Positions 17,707 through 27,339 of a stretch of 57,661 bases of DNA are shown here, in pieces. The DNA is from Prochlorococcus sp. AG-388-D03 (GTDB lineage Bacteria > Cyanobacteriota > Cyanobacteriia > PCC-6307 > Cyanobiaceae), in the NCBI GenBank assembly GCA_003279875.1, contig QCGN01000007.1:1-57661 (forward strand), in the 5' to 3' direction. Made by a program: the position numbers and the translations under genes. Position 1 is the stretch's first letter. Every line of letters begins with the position of its first letter. Under the pieces are notes generated by a model. It had not been told where the DNA came from and did no database searches. It saw only the letters and a program-made list of their open reading frames with translations.

Positions 17707-19824
17707 TTGGAACTTCCATTAGACCACTTTCGTTTAATTGGCGTAAGCCCCTCAGCAACATCTGAGGAAATATTAAGGGCTTTTCAATTACGTTTGGATA
17801 AAACTCCTGATGAAGGATTTACCAACGAGGTTTTAACTCAAAGATCAGAACTACTCCGCCTTACTGCTGATTTGCTAACAGATCCAGACAGTAGGAGAGA
17901 ATACGAAAATTTATTGCTTAACGGAGCTGCAGGATTAGATTTGTCTTCTAATAGGGAAGTTGCAGGATTAATTCTCCTTTGGGAATCAGGTTCCCCTAAA
18001 GAAGCCTTCAAAATTACAAGAAAAGCATTACAGCCGCCTCAAACCCCGGCTTTAGGAAGTAGCAGAGAAGCAGACCTTACCTTATTAGCAGCATTGTCAT
18101 CTAGAGATGCTGCAATCCAAGAACAAGAGCAAAGATCATATTCGAATGCAGCAGATTTTTTACAAGAGGGTATACAGCTTCTTCAAAGGATGGGAAAACT
18201 TTGGGAAATACGTAAAAATCTTGAGGAAGACTTGGTTTCGCTTCTCCCATATAGAATCCTTGACTTGTTAAGTAGAGATTTAAATCAAAATGAGTCTCAT
18301 CAAAAAGGTTTAAGTATGCTGGAAAATTTGATAATTAAAAGAGGTGGATTGGAAGGGAAAAATAAATCTGAATATATTAACTACCTTAATCAGCAAGAAT
18401 TTGAATCTTTTTTTCAACAAATAAAACCATTTTTAACTGTTCAAGAGCAGATAGATTTATTTTTAGAATTGCAAAAAAGGGGTTCAAGTGAAGCAGGATT
18501 TTTAGCTTTTTTATCTTTAACAGCAATCGGTTTTGCTAGAAAAAAACCTGAAAAATTATTCGAAGCAAGAAAAATATTAAAAAAACTTAATTTATCAGGA
18601 CTTGATTCAATGCCTTTGATAGGTTGCCTAGATTTACTTTTGGCAGATATTAATCAATCTACAGCAAGGTTTTTAAGTAGTTCCGATGATAAGTTAAGAG
18701 AATGGTTAAATAATTATCCTGGAGAGAAATTAGAAGCTATCTGTATTTTTTGTAAAAATTGGTTAGAAAATGACGTCTTAGTTGGTTATAGAGATATTGA
18801 TTTAAAGGAAATCGATTTAGATTCTTGGTTTCAAGATAAAGAAATTCAAGAATTTATTGAACAATTAGAAAATAAATCAAATAGAACTATATTGAAATCT
18901 AGACTACAAAATCAACTGTATTTTAAAGATCAAGAATCTTCAAAAGGTTTAAGCTCCAATCCTGAGATTAATTCAAATAATTTTGAAGAAGGACGACTTC
19001 CATTGCCTGGAGGATTTAGACAAGATCAAGAACAAGAAAAAGTTATAGATGAAAAGAGCCAAGCAGAGGAAATTATTAAGAATAAATCAATAGAGTTTTA
19101 CAAGTACGCAATAGAGAAAATTGCCGAATTGAAATTTAATTTTGGAGAAGCTTTAGAGAATAATAAAATATTTAATAAATCTCCATACTTTACTTACCTT
19201 TGTGCTTTTTTGATTTTGTTTGCTTTTGGCCTTGGGGCGGGACTTTTAAGAAATAGTTTCAAAAAACCGTTGCAGGAAAAAGAAATAGTAAATAATTCAT
19301 TATTATCAAATACCAATAAGAAGAAGATTTTTAATGAAGATTTAAAGCAAAACTATAAAAAAAAAGCTTTTGATAATTCAAAAATTATTCTCTCCGAAAA
19401 AATAAATAAAATTCCTTTTCCAGTAGAAGAAATAAAAACTGCTTCTCCCTCCTTAGAACAAATCAAATATTTAATAAATACATGGCTTCTTAACAAAAGT
19501 AATTTTCTAGCAGGAAAAAGTGAAATTAATCTATCAAAGATAGTTCAAAATGATTTAATTTATAGACTAACTAAGGAAAGAGAGAGTGATATTCAAAAAG
19601 GTATTTATAAAAATATCAACACTAATATTGAAAATATTGCACTTTTAACTCAAACAGCATCTAGAATAACAGTCTCTGTTGATTTGAAATACACAGAAAA
19701 AATATTAAAAACAAATGGAGAAGTGATAAATGAAACAACTTTTACTCCCATTTTAAAAGTAAAATATATTCTCGGTTTCTCTAATAATTCTTGGAAATTA
19801 GTTGATTACATAAGCGGTGTTTAG
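17707..19824 (+). CDS. ftn2: Cell division protein Ftn2/ZipN (ARC6 homologue)
   Basis: Membrane tether of the FtsZ ring in cyanobacteria. The N-terminus is a degenerate J-like domain (LDHFRLIGVSPSATSEEILRAF, then DLLTDPDSRREYE), followed by a long helical, TPR-like cytosolic region. One membrane span occurs at about residues 495-515 (LCAFLILFAFGLGAGLL). A Lys/Asn-rich linker then leads to a C-terminal ARC6/IMS-like domain (about 590-705) ending in NNSWKLVDYISGV, expected on the periplasmic side. At 705 aa it is of normal size. The start is TTG at 17707. Confidence 0.88.
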   Translation: MELPLDHFRLIGVSPSATSEEILRAFQLRLDKTPDEGFTNEVLTQRSELLRLTADLLTDPDSRREYENLLLNGAAGLDLSSNREVAGLILLWESGSPKEAFKITRKALQPPQTPALGSSREADLTLLAALSSRDAAIQEQEQRSYSNAADFLQEGIQLLQRMGKLWEIRKNLEEDLVSLLPYRILDLLSRDLNQNESHQKGLSMLENLIIKRGGLEGKNKSEYINYLNQQEFESFFQQIKPFLTVQEQIDLFLELQKRGSSEAGFLAFLSLTAIGFARKKPEKLFEARKILKKLNLSGLDSMPLIGCLDLLLADINQSTARFLSSSDDKLREWLNNYPGEKLEAICIFCKNWLENDVLVGYRDIDLKEIDLDSWFQDKEIQEFIEQLENKSNRTILKSRLQNQLYFKDQESSKGLSSNPEINSNNFEEGRLPLPGGFRQDQEQEKVIDEKSQAEEIIKNKSIEFYKYAIEKIAELKFNFGEALENNKIFNKSPYFTYLCAFLILFAFGLGAGLLRNSFKKPLQEKEIVNNSLLSNTNKKKIFNEDLKQNYKKKAFDNSKIILSEKINKIPFPVEEIKTASPSLEQIKYLINTWLLNKSNFLAGKSEINLSKIVQNDLIYRLTKERESDIQKGIYKNINTNIENIALLTQTASRITVSVDLKYTEKILKTNGEVINETTFTPILKVKYILGFSNNSWKLVDYISGV

Positions 19825-19871
19825 GATTAGTTTTTAATATCATCTATAATGGTCATAAATAATTATAAATA

Positions 19872-21278
19872 ATGTTTGATGAACTTTCTTCTCGCTTTGA
19901 AGACGCTGTAAAGGGCTTAAGAGGTGAAGCTAAAATTAGCGAAAATAATATTGATGATGCTTTAAAGCAAGTTAAAAAAGCATTATTAGATGCAGATGTT
20001 AGTTTAGCGGTAGTTAAGGAATTTGTTTCAGATGTAAAAAATAAAGCTATTGGAGAAGAAGTCGTAAGAGGTGTTAATCCCGGACAGAAGTTTATAGAAG
20101 TAGTTAACAAAGAATTAATCAATATTATGGGAAATGAGAATTCCCCATTAAACGAAAAAGAAACTCCGCCTACTGTTATTTTGATGGCAGGTTTGCAAGG
20201 TGCTGGAAAAACAACAGCAACAGGTAAGTTAGGCCTTTATTTGAAGGAAAAAGAGAAAAAGGTTTTATTAGTGGCCGCTGACATTTATAGACCTGCAGCT
20301 GTTGAGCAACTTAAGACAATTGGTAATCAATATGACTTAGAAGTTTTCTCTGCGAAAGAAAAAAATAGTAAGCCTGAAGAGATAGCAAAGGATGCTTTGA
20401 GTTATGCCAATGAAAATAATGTAGATACCTTAATTGTTGATACTGCCGGAAGATTGCAAATAGATGAATCAATGATGGGAGAAATGGTTCGTATAAAAGA
20501 CGTTACAGAGCCTGATGAAGTCTTACTGGTTGTTGATTCTATGATTGGACAAGAGGCAGCTGATTTGACTAAGTCATTTCATGAAAAAGTTGGAATAACA
20601 GGAGCGATATTAACAAAGTTGGATGGCGATTCAAGAGGTGGAGCTGCTCTTTCAATAAGAAAAATAAGTGGAAAACCAATAAAATTTATAGGTACTGGTG
20701 AAAAGATAGAAGCATTGCAGCCATTCCATCCAGAGAGAATGGCAGGCAGAATTCTGGGTATGGGAGACGTATTAACACTTGTTGAAAAGGCACAAAAAGA
20801 AGTGGAGTTGGCTGATGCAGAAGTAATGCAAAAGAAACTTCAAGAGGCAACTTTTGACTTTAATGATTTTGTAAAACAAATGAGATTAATGAAGAGAATG
20901 GGATCTCTTGGAGGATTAATTAAACTAATACCGGGGATGAATAAAATTGACGATGGAATGATAAAAAATGGGGAAGAACAACTAAAAAAAATTGAATCAA
21001 TGATCTCCTCCATGACCTTAGAAGAGAAACAAAAGCCTGAGGTACTTGCTGCTCAACCATCAAGAAGACAGAGGATTGCTCAAGGCAGTGGATATCAAGC
21101 AAAAGATGTAGATAAAGTACTTGCTGATTTTCAAAGAATGAGAGGTTTTATGAAACAAATGTCAAATGGCGGAATGCCAGGAATGGGCGGAATGCCAGGA
21201 ATGGGCGGATCGAATAGTAATAAATCATTTAAAAAACCAAAATCTAATAAGAAGAAAAAAGGTTTTGGGGATTTATAA
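19872..21278 (+). CDS. ffh: Signal recognition particle protein Ffh
   Basis: GTPase that with 4.5S RNA targets nascent membrane proteins. NG domain: GLQGAGKTTATGKLG (P-loop), DIYRPAAVEQL, VDTAGRLQ, TKLDGDSRGGAALS. The M domain has KQMRLMKRMGSLGGLIKLIPGM and the RNA-binding RRQRIAQGSGY. The tail has a Met/Gly-rich repeat (two copies of GGMPGM), as in many Ffh proteins, and a basic end. It is followed by rpsP and a phoH-like gene on the same strand with short gaps. Confidence 0.97.
   Translation: MFDELSSRFEDAVKGLRGEAKISENNIDDALKQVKKALLDADVSLAVVKEFVSDVKNKAIGEEVVRGVNPGQKFIEVVNKELINIMGNENSPLNEKETPPTVILMAGLQGAGKTTATGKLGLYLKEKEKKVLLVAADIYRPAAVEQLKTIGNQYDLEVFSAKEKNSKPEEIAKDALSYANENNVDTLIVDTAGRLQIDESMMGEMVRIKDVTEPDEVLLVVDSMIGQEAADLTKSFHEKVGITGAILTKLDGDSRGGAALSIRKISGKPIKFIGTGEKIEALQPFHPERMAGRILGMGDVLTLVEKAQKEVELADAEVMQKKLQEATFDFNDFVKQMRLMKRMGSLGGLIKLIPGMNKIDDGMIKNGEEQLKKIESMISSMTLEEKQKPEVLAAQPSRRQRIAQGSGYQAKDVDKVLADFQRMRGFMKQMSNGGMPGMGGMPGMGGSNSNKSFKKPKSNKKKKGFGDL
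21168..21208 (+). repeat. ffh: 18-bp tandem repeat inside ffh
   Basis: Two identical copies of an 18-bp unit (GGCGGAATGCCAGGAATG) follow each other, then the first 5 bases of a third copy. They encode the Gly-Met-Pro repeats of the Ffh tail. Such a unit can gain or lose copies by slippage, so the repeat number may differ between strains. Confidence 0.9.
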
Positions 21279-21332
21279 TTTATAAATGGCTACCTTCAAA
21301 TGATATTATTAATTAATATATACTAATTCAAA

Positions 21333-21677
21333 ATGATTAAATTGCGCCTCAAGCGCTTTGGAAAGAAAAAAGAAGCAAGTTTCAGGATCGTTGCCTGTAA
21401 TAGTACTTCCAGAAGAGATGGGAGACCTCTTCAAGAGTTAGGTTTTTACAATCCAAGAACTAAAGAAACTAGGCTTGACACAGATGCATTAAGAATCAGG
21501 CTTACTCAAGGAGCACAACCTACCGATGTTGTAAGAACTTTACTAGAAAAGGGTGGATTATTAGAAAAGAAAGCTAGACCTTCTATAGCTATTGGTAAGG
21601 CAAAGTTAGAAAAGGAAAAAATTGCGAAGGCCAAGATTAAAGAGGCTGAAAGTAATAGTAAAGAAGCTGAAAGCTAA
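21333..21677 (+). CDS. rpsP: 30S ribosomal protein S16
   Basis: Begins [21 protein letters not shown] and continues with [18 protein letters not shown], the S16 signature. The core ends near residue 85 ([11 protein letters not shown]). A Lys/Glu-rich tail follows to residue 114, longer than in E. coli (82 aa) but common in cyanobacteria. It sits between ffh and a phoH-like gene; ffh-rpsP linkage is a common bacterial arrangement. Confidence 0.97.
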   Translation: MIKLRLKRFGKKKEASFRIVACNSTSRRDGRPLQELGFYNPRTKETRLDTDALRIRLTQGAQPTDVVRTLLEKGGLLEKKARPSIAIGKAKLEKEKIAKAKIKEAESNSKEAES

Positions 21678-21712
21678 AACAATTGTCAAATTTATTTTTA
21701 AGTATTAATTAG

Positions 21713-22669
21713 ATGAAAGAAGTTTCCAAAACTGGTCACTTCATCATAGATTTGCCAAGTGCCGATGCTGCTACTGCTTTATCTGGTCCTGGAAATTCTT
21801 TTTTAAAAAAATTTGAAACTCTTACAGGTGTCTCCCTAACTATAAGGGGTCTACAACTTGAATTGAATGGAGTTATACCTAAACTTGAAAGGGCATCTGC
21901 ATTGGTAGAGCTAACAAGACCAATTTGGGAACAAGGTTTAGAAGTTCCAGAGGTGGATCTTAAAGCTGCTCTTAGTTCTTTAAATATGGGAGAATCTTCT
22001 TCTCATGCTGAGCTTGGAAAAAAAATTCTAGCTCGTTCAAAAGAGGGAAGATATTTAAGGCCTAGAACTATAAGTCAAAAAGAATTTGTTGAATCTATAG
22101 AGAACTTTGATTTAACTTTTGCTATTGGTCCTGCAGGAACAGGTAAAACCTTTTTAGCAACTGTTTGTGCCGCCAGATTATTAAACGAGAAAAAAATTGA
22201 AAAAATTGTTTTAACAAGACCGGCTGTAGAGGCTGGTGAAAATTTGGGATTTTTGCCTGGGGATTTACAGCAAAAAGTTGACCCATATCTACGTCCTTTA
22301 TTTGATTCTCTTCATAGTATTTTTGGATACGATAAAACAAATGCATTAATTGATAAAGGCATTATTGAAGTAGCGCCATTAGCATTTATGAGAGGTAGAA
22401 CATTAGATAATTCTTTAGTTATTTTGGATGAAGCTCAAAATACTACCACTTCTCAAATGAGAATGTTTTTAACTAGATTAGGAGAAAGATCAAAGATGGT
22501 GGTAAATGGCGATATCACTCAAATTGACTTAAAAAATGATCAGTTAAGTGGTTTAGTAGAAGCCTCAAAAATTTTTTCAAATACTGAAGGAATTAAGTTT
22601 TGTTATTTAACTGTTGATGATGTAGTTCGCCACCCATTAGTTCAGAAAATTATTGAGGCTTATGAATAA
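21713..22669 (+). CDS. PhoH-family ATPase (PhoH-like protein)
   Basis: Cytosolic P-loop protein of 318 aa. Walker A is AIGPAGTGKTFLA at about residue 135. Further family blocks are LTRPAVEAGENLGFLPGDLQQKVDPYLRPLFDSL, IEVAPLAFMRGRTL, Walker B LVILDEAQNTT and VVNGDITQIDLK. The PhoH-like (YbeZ type) proteins are linked to RNA turnover and ribosome-related work, though the exact role in cyanobacteria is unsettled. A modest N-terminal KH-like region precedes the ATPase core. Confidence 0.9.
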   Translation: MKEVSKTGHFIIDLPSADAATALSGPGNSFLKKFETLTGVSLTIRGLQLELNGVIPKLERASALVELTRPIWEQGLEVPEVDLKAALSSLNMGESSSHAELGKKILARSKEGRYLRPRTISQKEFVESIENFDLTFAIGPAGTGKTFLATVCAARLLNEKKIEKIVLTRPAVEAGENLGFLPGDLQQKVDPYLRPLFDSLHSIFGYDKTNALIDKGIIEVAPLAFMRGRTLDNSLVILDEAQNTTTSQMRMFLTRLGERSKMVVNGDITQIDLKNDQLSGLVEASKIFSNTEGIKFCYLTVDDVVRHPLVQKIIEAYE

Positions 22670-22743
22670 ATTATTACTCGGGTGATCCGTACACTGAAAT
22701 ATAAAAAATTAGGTAGAATGATATTAATCAAAAAGGTATAACA

Positions 22744-23481
22744 ATGCCAGCAAGTAGTAATTTTAATCAAGCTATTCGAGATGCTCAAACTAGCTCAGTC
22801 GTTGGACCAAATGTAGTACAGAAAGCCCTTCCTTATGTAGGCGGGGGAATGGTTTTGACTTCTTTAGGTGTATTAGCAGGTGTCTCATTGATATCTACCA
22901 ATCCTTCCCTGTTTCAACCTCTATCCATTATTGCTTTAATAGCTGAATTAATTTTATTTTTCGTAGCAACAAGTGCTGCCAATAATGCAAATAATGCTAA
23001 AGCTCTACCTTTGTTAACCGGATTCAGTTTGTTAACAGGATTTACGTTAAGTGGAATAGTAGCTTTGGCTATTGGCACAATTGGTATTGGATCTGTTGGT
23101 ACAGCGGCATTAGCAACTGGGATTACTTTTGTAATAGCTTCTTATACAGGTCAAAGAATGAGCGATAGTGTTGGACAAGCCCTTAGCGGAGTTGTTGGAC
23201 TTGGCTTAATTGGTTTGTTGATAGCTATGTTTGTTCAATTAATCGGAGGATTCTTTGCTCCTGGTGTTTTTGGAGGCACAGGTCTTGAATTAATGATTGC
23301 AGGATTTGGAACAGTTCTGTTTGTTGCGATGTCTTTTTTAGATTTTTATACAATGCCAAGAAGATACAGTGATGAGCAATATTTAGCAGGAGCATTAGGT
23401 ATGTATTTAACCTATATAAATCTATTCGTATTTATTTTAAGATTGATGATTGCTCTTCAAGGCGGTGGGAGAAGAAATTAA
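22744..23481 (+). CDS. Bax inhibitor-1 (UPF0005/YccA) family membrane protein
   Basis: A 245 aa protein with about seven hydrophobic segments, starting VVQKALPYVGGGMVLTSLGVLAGVS. It ends with FLDFYTMPRRYSDEQYLAGALGMYLTYINLFVFILRLM, close to the family's 'LYLDIINLFLYLLRLLG'-like final span. Family members are thought to act in ion leak or interaction with membrane proteases; the bacterial function is unclear. A clear bidirectional hairpin terminator follows it. Confidence 0.87.
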   Translation: MPASSNFNQAIRDAQTSSVVGPNVVQKALPYVGGGMVLTSLGVLAGVSLISTNPSLFQPLSIIALIAELILFFVATSAANNANNAKALPLLTGFSLLTGFTLSGIVALAIGTIGIGSVGTAALATGITFVIASYTGQRMSDSVGQALSGVVGLGLIGLLIAMFVQLIGGFFAPGVFGGTGLELMIAGFGTVLFVAMSFLDFYTMPRRYSDEQYLAGALGMYLTYINLFVFILRLMIALQGGGRRN

Positions 23482-23505
23482 GAATTAAATTTAAATTTCT
23501 TAGAC

Positions 23506-23538
23506 AAAAAAAAGCGTAGTCCTCAGCTACGCTTTTTT
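23506..23538. terminator. Bidirectional rho-independent terminator
   Basis: An 8-A run, a perfect 6-bp stem GCGTAG/CTACGC (23514-23519 with 23527-23532) around a 7-nt loop, then a 6-T run. The A and T runs extend the stem and serve both strands. It therefore fits termination of the Bax-inhibitor-like gene on + and of the gene ending at 23537 on -. It is the clearest terminator seen in the window. Confidence 0.9.
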
Positions 23539-24064
23539 ATTGTGCAATATCGAAAACTTGATATTTTATAAATTCTTTTTGCTTATCATCATATTTTTTG
23601 GAACTATCGAAGCTATTTCCAAGATTGTCTAAATCATTCATTATTTTGTTAATATTTTTAGTGACTGAATTCGTCTCTAAAACTCGCAAAATGCTTTTAC
23701 ATCTTTCTGATATTTTTTCAGAATTAGATTTATACTCAAGATTATTTTCTCGTTCATGTACAACAATTTGAGCAGAACTCATAATTAGATTTTTAACTAT
23801 AATTTCAACTACATCATTTCCACCCTCGTGAAATTTGAAAACAACTGAGAAAGGAAGCTTATCTAATAAATAGCAATCTTTATCTGACAACGCATAAGCA
23901 AAAAATCCTCTTAATCCGTTTTTTGTTTTAATTAATTCTGCAATTCTATCTGCCAAGACTTCTTCGCTTAAAAGATCTTGTCCCCATTCTTTACACCATT
24001 GAGCAGATATATTTATTGCCTGAGTAAAAGAAGTTTCTTTTAAGTTTATGGCTTTTTCTTTCAT
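23537..24064 (-). CDS. Conserved hypothetical protein (175 aa)
   Basis: Not recognised. It is a soluble, acidic-to-neutral protein with no signal peptide or membrane span. Segments include SAQWCKEWGQDLLSEEVLADRIAELI, LRGFFAYALSDKDCYLLD and VVEIIVKNLIMSSAQIVVHE; the last suggests a mixed alpha/beta fold. It is transcribed divergently from era with about 40 bp between the starts. Its stop codon lies in the A-run of the shared terminator. Complete length and ordinary codon use support a real gene. Confidence 0.75.
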   Translation of the reverse strand: MKEKAINLKETSFTQAINISAQWCKEWGQDLLSEEVLADRIAELIKTKNGLRGFFAYALSDKDCYLLDKLPFSVVFKFHEGGNDVVEIIVKNLIMSSAQIVVHERENNLEYKSNSEKISERCKSILRVLETNSVTKNINKIMNDLDNLGNSFDSSKKYDDKQKEFIKYQVFDIAQ

Positions 24065-24103
24065 TTTTGATCAGAATTTTAATATGGATATTTTAAAAGT
24101 CTT

Positions 24104-25015
24104 TTGAATAATTATAAATCTGGTTTTGTAACTTTGCTAGGAAGACCGAATGTAGGGAAATCTACTTTAATAAACAAGTTAATTGGAGAGAAAATAACAA
24201 TTACTTCCTCTGTAGCTCAAACTACTAGAAATAAATTAAAAGGAATACTTACTACAAAAATTGGACAAATAATTTTTGTAGATACTCCAGGAGTTCATAA
24301 ACCTCATCATCTTCTAGGCGAAATACTTGTAAAAAATGCTAAATCAGCAATAAATGGAGTTGATATAGTTGTTTTAGTTCTCGATTCAAGTGTTGAACCA
24401 GGAAGAGGGGATGAATACATAAAAGATTTTTTAGTTGCAAATAAAACTGAATTTATTGTTGTACTGAATAAATGGGATTTAGTGAATAAGGAATTCAAGA
24501 GTCTGCGTTTAGATCAATATAAAAAAGTTTTTGGAACTAGTAAAAGTTTTCAAATTGTAAGCGCTTCTGAAGGTGACGGGTGCTCTGAATTAATTGACAC
24601 AATTTTTAATTTTCTCCCAAAAGGTCCAATGCTTTATGAGGAAGATACAATATGCGATCAACCGTTAGATAATTTACTAGCGGATTTAGTAAGAGAGCAA
24701 GTATTGAACAATACTAGAGAAGAAGTTCCTCATAGTGTTGCGGTGAAAATAGAAAAAATCAAGGAAATCAAAAGAGGAAATGGTAAAAATTTTACAGCTA
24801 TTTTGGCTACAATTTTTGTTGAAAGAACTAGTCAAAAGGGAATTCTAATTGGAAAAAAAGGTTCAATGTTAAAGACTATTGGTCAGGCTGCAAGATCTAA
24901 TATGAGGAAGTTAATAAATGGGCCTGTTCATTTAGAATTATTTGTCAAAGTCATACCAAATTGGAGAAAAAAAGAATCTAAATTAATGGAGTTTGGTTAT
25001 GAGGTGGATTATTAA
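24104..25015 (+). CDS. era: GTPase Era
   Basis: Ribosome-assembly GTPase that binds the 3' end of 16S rRNA. G domain: GRPNVGKSTLINKLIGEKITITS (G1), TTRN (G2), FVDTPGVHKPHH (G3), VLNKWDLV (G4). The C-terminal KH domain includes RTSQKGILIGKKGSMLKTIGQAAR. Length 303 aa is usual. The start is TTG at 24104, the only start close enough to the G1 motif. Its stop touches the next gene's ATG. Confidence 0.96.
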   Translation: MNNYKSGFVTLLGRPNVGKSTLINKLIGEKITITSSVAQTTRNKLKGILTTKIGQIIFVDTPGVHKPHHLLGEILVKNAKSAINGVDIVVLVLDSSVEPGRGDEYIKDFLVANKTEFIVVLNKWDLVNKEFKSLRLDQYKKVFGTSKSFQIVSASEGDGCSELIDTIFNFLPKGPMLYEEDTICDQPLDNLLADLVREQVLNNTREEVPHSVAVKIEKIKEIKRGNGKNFTAILATIFVERTSQKGILIGKKGSMLKTIGQAARSNMRKLINGPVHLELFVKVIPNWRKKESKLMEFGYEVDY

Positions 25016-26239
25016 ATGACTAATTTGAATTTTGACATAATTACTTTGTTTCCCAAAGCTTTTGACTTAATAAATAATTCAGGAGTCATAACAAGAGCTT
25101 TAGAGAAAAATCGTTTTAATCTGAATTTACATGATTTAAGAGAATACGGAGAAGGTTCTTATAAACAAGTAGATGATAAGCCTTATGGAGGAGGTTCAGG
25201 GATGGTTTTAAAACCAGAACCGATCTATAAGGCTCATGATTCAATAAATAAATTACCAAATACCAAAACTTTATTAATGACTCCACAAGGTAAAGTCTTA
25301 AAGCAGCCGGATCTTTTAAGATGGTCTTCTTTGGATCAATTAATAATTATCTGTGGGCAATACGAAGGTTTTGATGAAAGAGTTAGATGTTTGGCTGATG
25401 AAGAGGTTTCTATAGGTGATTATGTACTTTCAGGAGGAGAAATTCCTGCCATAACAATAATTAATGGTTTGACAAGATTATTACCAGGAACTCTTGGAGA
25501 TCCAGGATCTTTAATAGATGAGAGTCATAATTCATATTTATTAGAATACCCTCACTATACGAGGCCTCAAATTTTTCAAGGCATGAGAGTCCCAGATATC
25601 CTTGTTAGTGGTAATCATGAAGAGATTAAATTATGGCGGAAACAAAAAATGTTTGAAAGAACTTTAGATAGAAGAAATGACTTAATTTTCAAAGAAGACT
25701 ATAAAAAATTACCAAAAAGTAAGAGAATAAAGGAAGACTCAAATGAAATGATGAAATTTCGTATAGGCAATGGATATGATATTCACAGATTAGTAAAGGG
25801 CAGAAACTTAATAATTGGAGGAGTTAAATTGCAACATCCTGATGATTTAGGACTGGATGGTCATAGCGATGCTGATGTTCTTAGCCATTCAATAATGGAT
25901 GCATTATTAGGAGCTTTATCTCTTGGTGACATCGGAAAATATTTTCCTCCAACTGATAAAAAATGGAAAAATGTAGATAGTTTATTTTTGTTATCTAAAG
26001 TTATCGAATTAATTAGAAAGCAAGGTTGGGAAGTAAATAATATTGATAGTGTTATTGTTGCTGAAAGACCAAAAATTAACCCCTTTGTGGAACTAATGAA
26101 GAATAATATTTGTAAGATCTTGCAAATAGAAGATAGTTTGATAGGAATAAAGGCTACAACAAATGAGAAATTGGGACCTGAGGGTAGAGAGGAAGGGATC
26201 AGTTGTCACTCTGTAGTATTGCTTGAGAAAAAAGAATGA
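25016..26239 (+). CDS. trmD/ispF: In-frame fusion: tRNA (guanine-N1)-methyltransferase TrmD + 2-C-methyl-D-erythritol 2,4-cyclodiphosphate synthase IspF
   Basis: Residues 1 to about 240 are a full TrmD (m1G37 of tRNA), with [28 protein letters not shown] and the knot segment [13 protein letters not shown]. Residues 246-407 are a full IspF of the non-mevalonate isoprenoid pathway: [32 protein letters not shown] (metal-binding Asp/His) and [19 protein letters not shown]. The two are joined in one frame by a short basic linker ([13 protein letters not shown]). Tandem ATGs at 25748 and 25751, with AAAGGAAG upstream at 25728-25735, could also start IspF on its own. The two enzymes are not functionally related. 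Confidence 0.92.
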   Translation: MTNLNFDIITLFPKAFDLINNSGVITRALEKNRFNLNLHDLREYGEGSYKQVDDKPYGGGSGMVLKPEPIYKAHDSINKLPNTKTLLMTPQGKVLKQPDLLRWSSLDQLIIICGQYEGFDERVRCLADEEVSIGDYVLSGGEIPAITIINGLTRLLPGTLGDPGSLIDESHNSYLLEYPHYTRPQIFQGMRVPDILVSGNHEEIKLWRKQKMFERTLDRRNDLIFKEDYKKLPKSKRIKEDSNEMMKFRIGNGYDIHRLVKGRNLIIGGVKLQHPDDLGLDGHSDADVLSHSIMDALLGALSLGDIGKYFPPTDKKWKNVDSLFLLSKVIELIRKQGWEVNNIDSVIVAERPKINPFVELMKNNICKILQIEDSLIGIKATTNEKLGPEGREEGISCHSVVLLEKKE

Positions 26240-26682
26240 AAATAAACTTTAAAATAATAGAGAAAATAAAAAACCTTTCTTTTTTATTTATTTGTCTATT
26301 CGTTTTGCTTTTTCAAATCAATTCTCCAATCCTTAAAGCTCTTCCCATGGATACTTATGAAAGTGGACTTATCACAGAAGAATTAAGACTTAAGATTCCT
26401 TCTGAGTTTAAAAAAATATGGCTTCAGGCTGAAAAAGAAGTTTGGGATCCTTGGTTATCTGTTCAAGATGGTTTTTTGGGGAGACAAATTTTTTGGGATA
26501 AAGAAAAAGAAGAAGCATTAATTTTGGTAAATTGGGAAAATAAAAAACTATGGAAAAGTATATCAATGAATGAAGTAAATAAGATACAAGAAAAATTTGA
26601 AGAAAATGTTAAGACATCTTTGAAGATAAATGTTAATCCTTTTGAATTGATTTATGAAGGAGAGTTAGTTAAAGAAGGATGA
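26236..26682 (+). CDS. Conserved cyanobacterial protein with N-terminal membrane anchor (TIGR03792-like)
   Basis: 148 aa. A hydrophobic N-terminal segment ([15 protein letters not shown]) could be a signal peptide or anchor. The rest is soluble: [61 protein letters not shown] split around conserved Trp residues. This resembles a cyanobacterial antibiotic-monooxygenase-like family that I recall as TIGR03792; no function is established. Its ATG overlaps the stop of the trmD/ispF fusion (ATGA), and its own stop overlaps the larB start. Confidence 0.72.
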   Translation: MKINFKIIEKIKNLSFLFICLFVLLFQINSPILKALPMDTYESGLITEELRLKIPSEFKKIWLQAEKEVWDPWLSVQDGFLGRQIFWDKEKEEALILVNWENKKLWKSISMNEVNKIQEKFEENVKTSLKINVNPFELIYEGELVKEG

Positions 26683-27335
26683 ATTTAGATATTAGGTTTG
26701 ACTTCCAAAGAAGAGACAGAATTGGACTTATTGAAGCGATTTGGGGAGCAGATAAAAGTATAGATCAATTAAAAAGAGTATCTGATGAAGTCTTAGAAAA
26801 AAAAGAAGTAGTTTTCATTACTCGTATCGACAAAGAAAAAGCTATGCATTTATTGGATATGTATGATGATGCAATATTCTATGAAGAAGCAAATTGTCTC
26901 ATAATCGGGGAAAATTATTATAAATATTCGACAAACAAAAAAGTAGCAATAATCTCGGGGGGCTCTAGTGATTTGGCAGTAACACTTGAAGCTAAATTAT
27001 CTCTTGAAATCTATGGAGTGAGCTGTCAATCTTTTATAGATGTAGGAGTAGCAGGTCTTCATCGTTTATTAAACCAGATAGATGAAATTAATAAATATGA
27101 TGTTCTAATAGTTTGTGCGGGAATGGAAGGAGCTCTAGCAACTGTTATTGGAGGATTACTACCTCAACCTATAATAGCGGTACCGGTGTCTGTAGGTTAT
27201 GGAGTTAGTAAAAATGGGAAAGCTGCTTTAAACAGTATGTTATCAAGTTGCGCTCCTGGGATATCTGTTATGAATATAGATAATGGTTATGGAGCCGCAA
27301 TGGCTGCGCTAAGAATTATAAAAAGGATTTCCTAA
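26679..27335 (+). CDS. larB: LarB-like (PurE-related) pyridinium-3,5-biscarboxylic acid mononucleotide synthase family protein
   Basis: 218 aa. An N-terminal DFQRRDRIGLIEAIWGADKS segment is followed by a PurE-like domain: VAIISGGSSDLAVTLEAK, DVGVAGLHRLL, VLIVCAGMEGALATVIGGLLPQPIIAVPVSVGYG and NIDNGYGAAMAALRI. LarB carboxylates and hydrolyses nicotinic acid adenine dinucleotide in the first step of the nickel-pincer cofactor path. No larC, larE or larA is seen in this window, so the actual role is uncertain. Start and stop overlap its upstream neighbour (ATGA), placing it at the end of the era operon. Confidence 0.85.
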   Translation: MNLDIRFDFQRRDRIGLIEAIWGADKSIDQLKRVSDEVLEKKEVVFITRIDKEKAMHLLDMYDDAIFYEEANCLIIGENYYKYSTNKKVAIISGGSSDLAVTLEAKLSLEIYGVSCQSFIDVGVAGLHRLLNQIDEINKYDVLIVCAGMEGALATVIGGLLPQPIIAVPVSVGYGVSKNGKAALNSMLSSCAPGISVMNIDNGYGAAMAALRIIKRIS

Positions 27336-27339
27336 AAGG

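Noticed and set aside
21168..21208. CRISPR or intergenic tandem array
   Set aside because: The only clear tandem repeat seen is inside the ffh coding region, with two units and no spacers.
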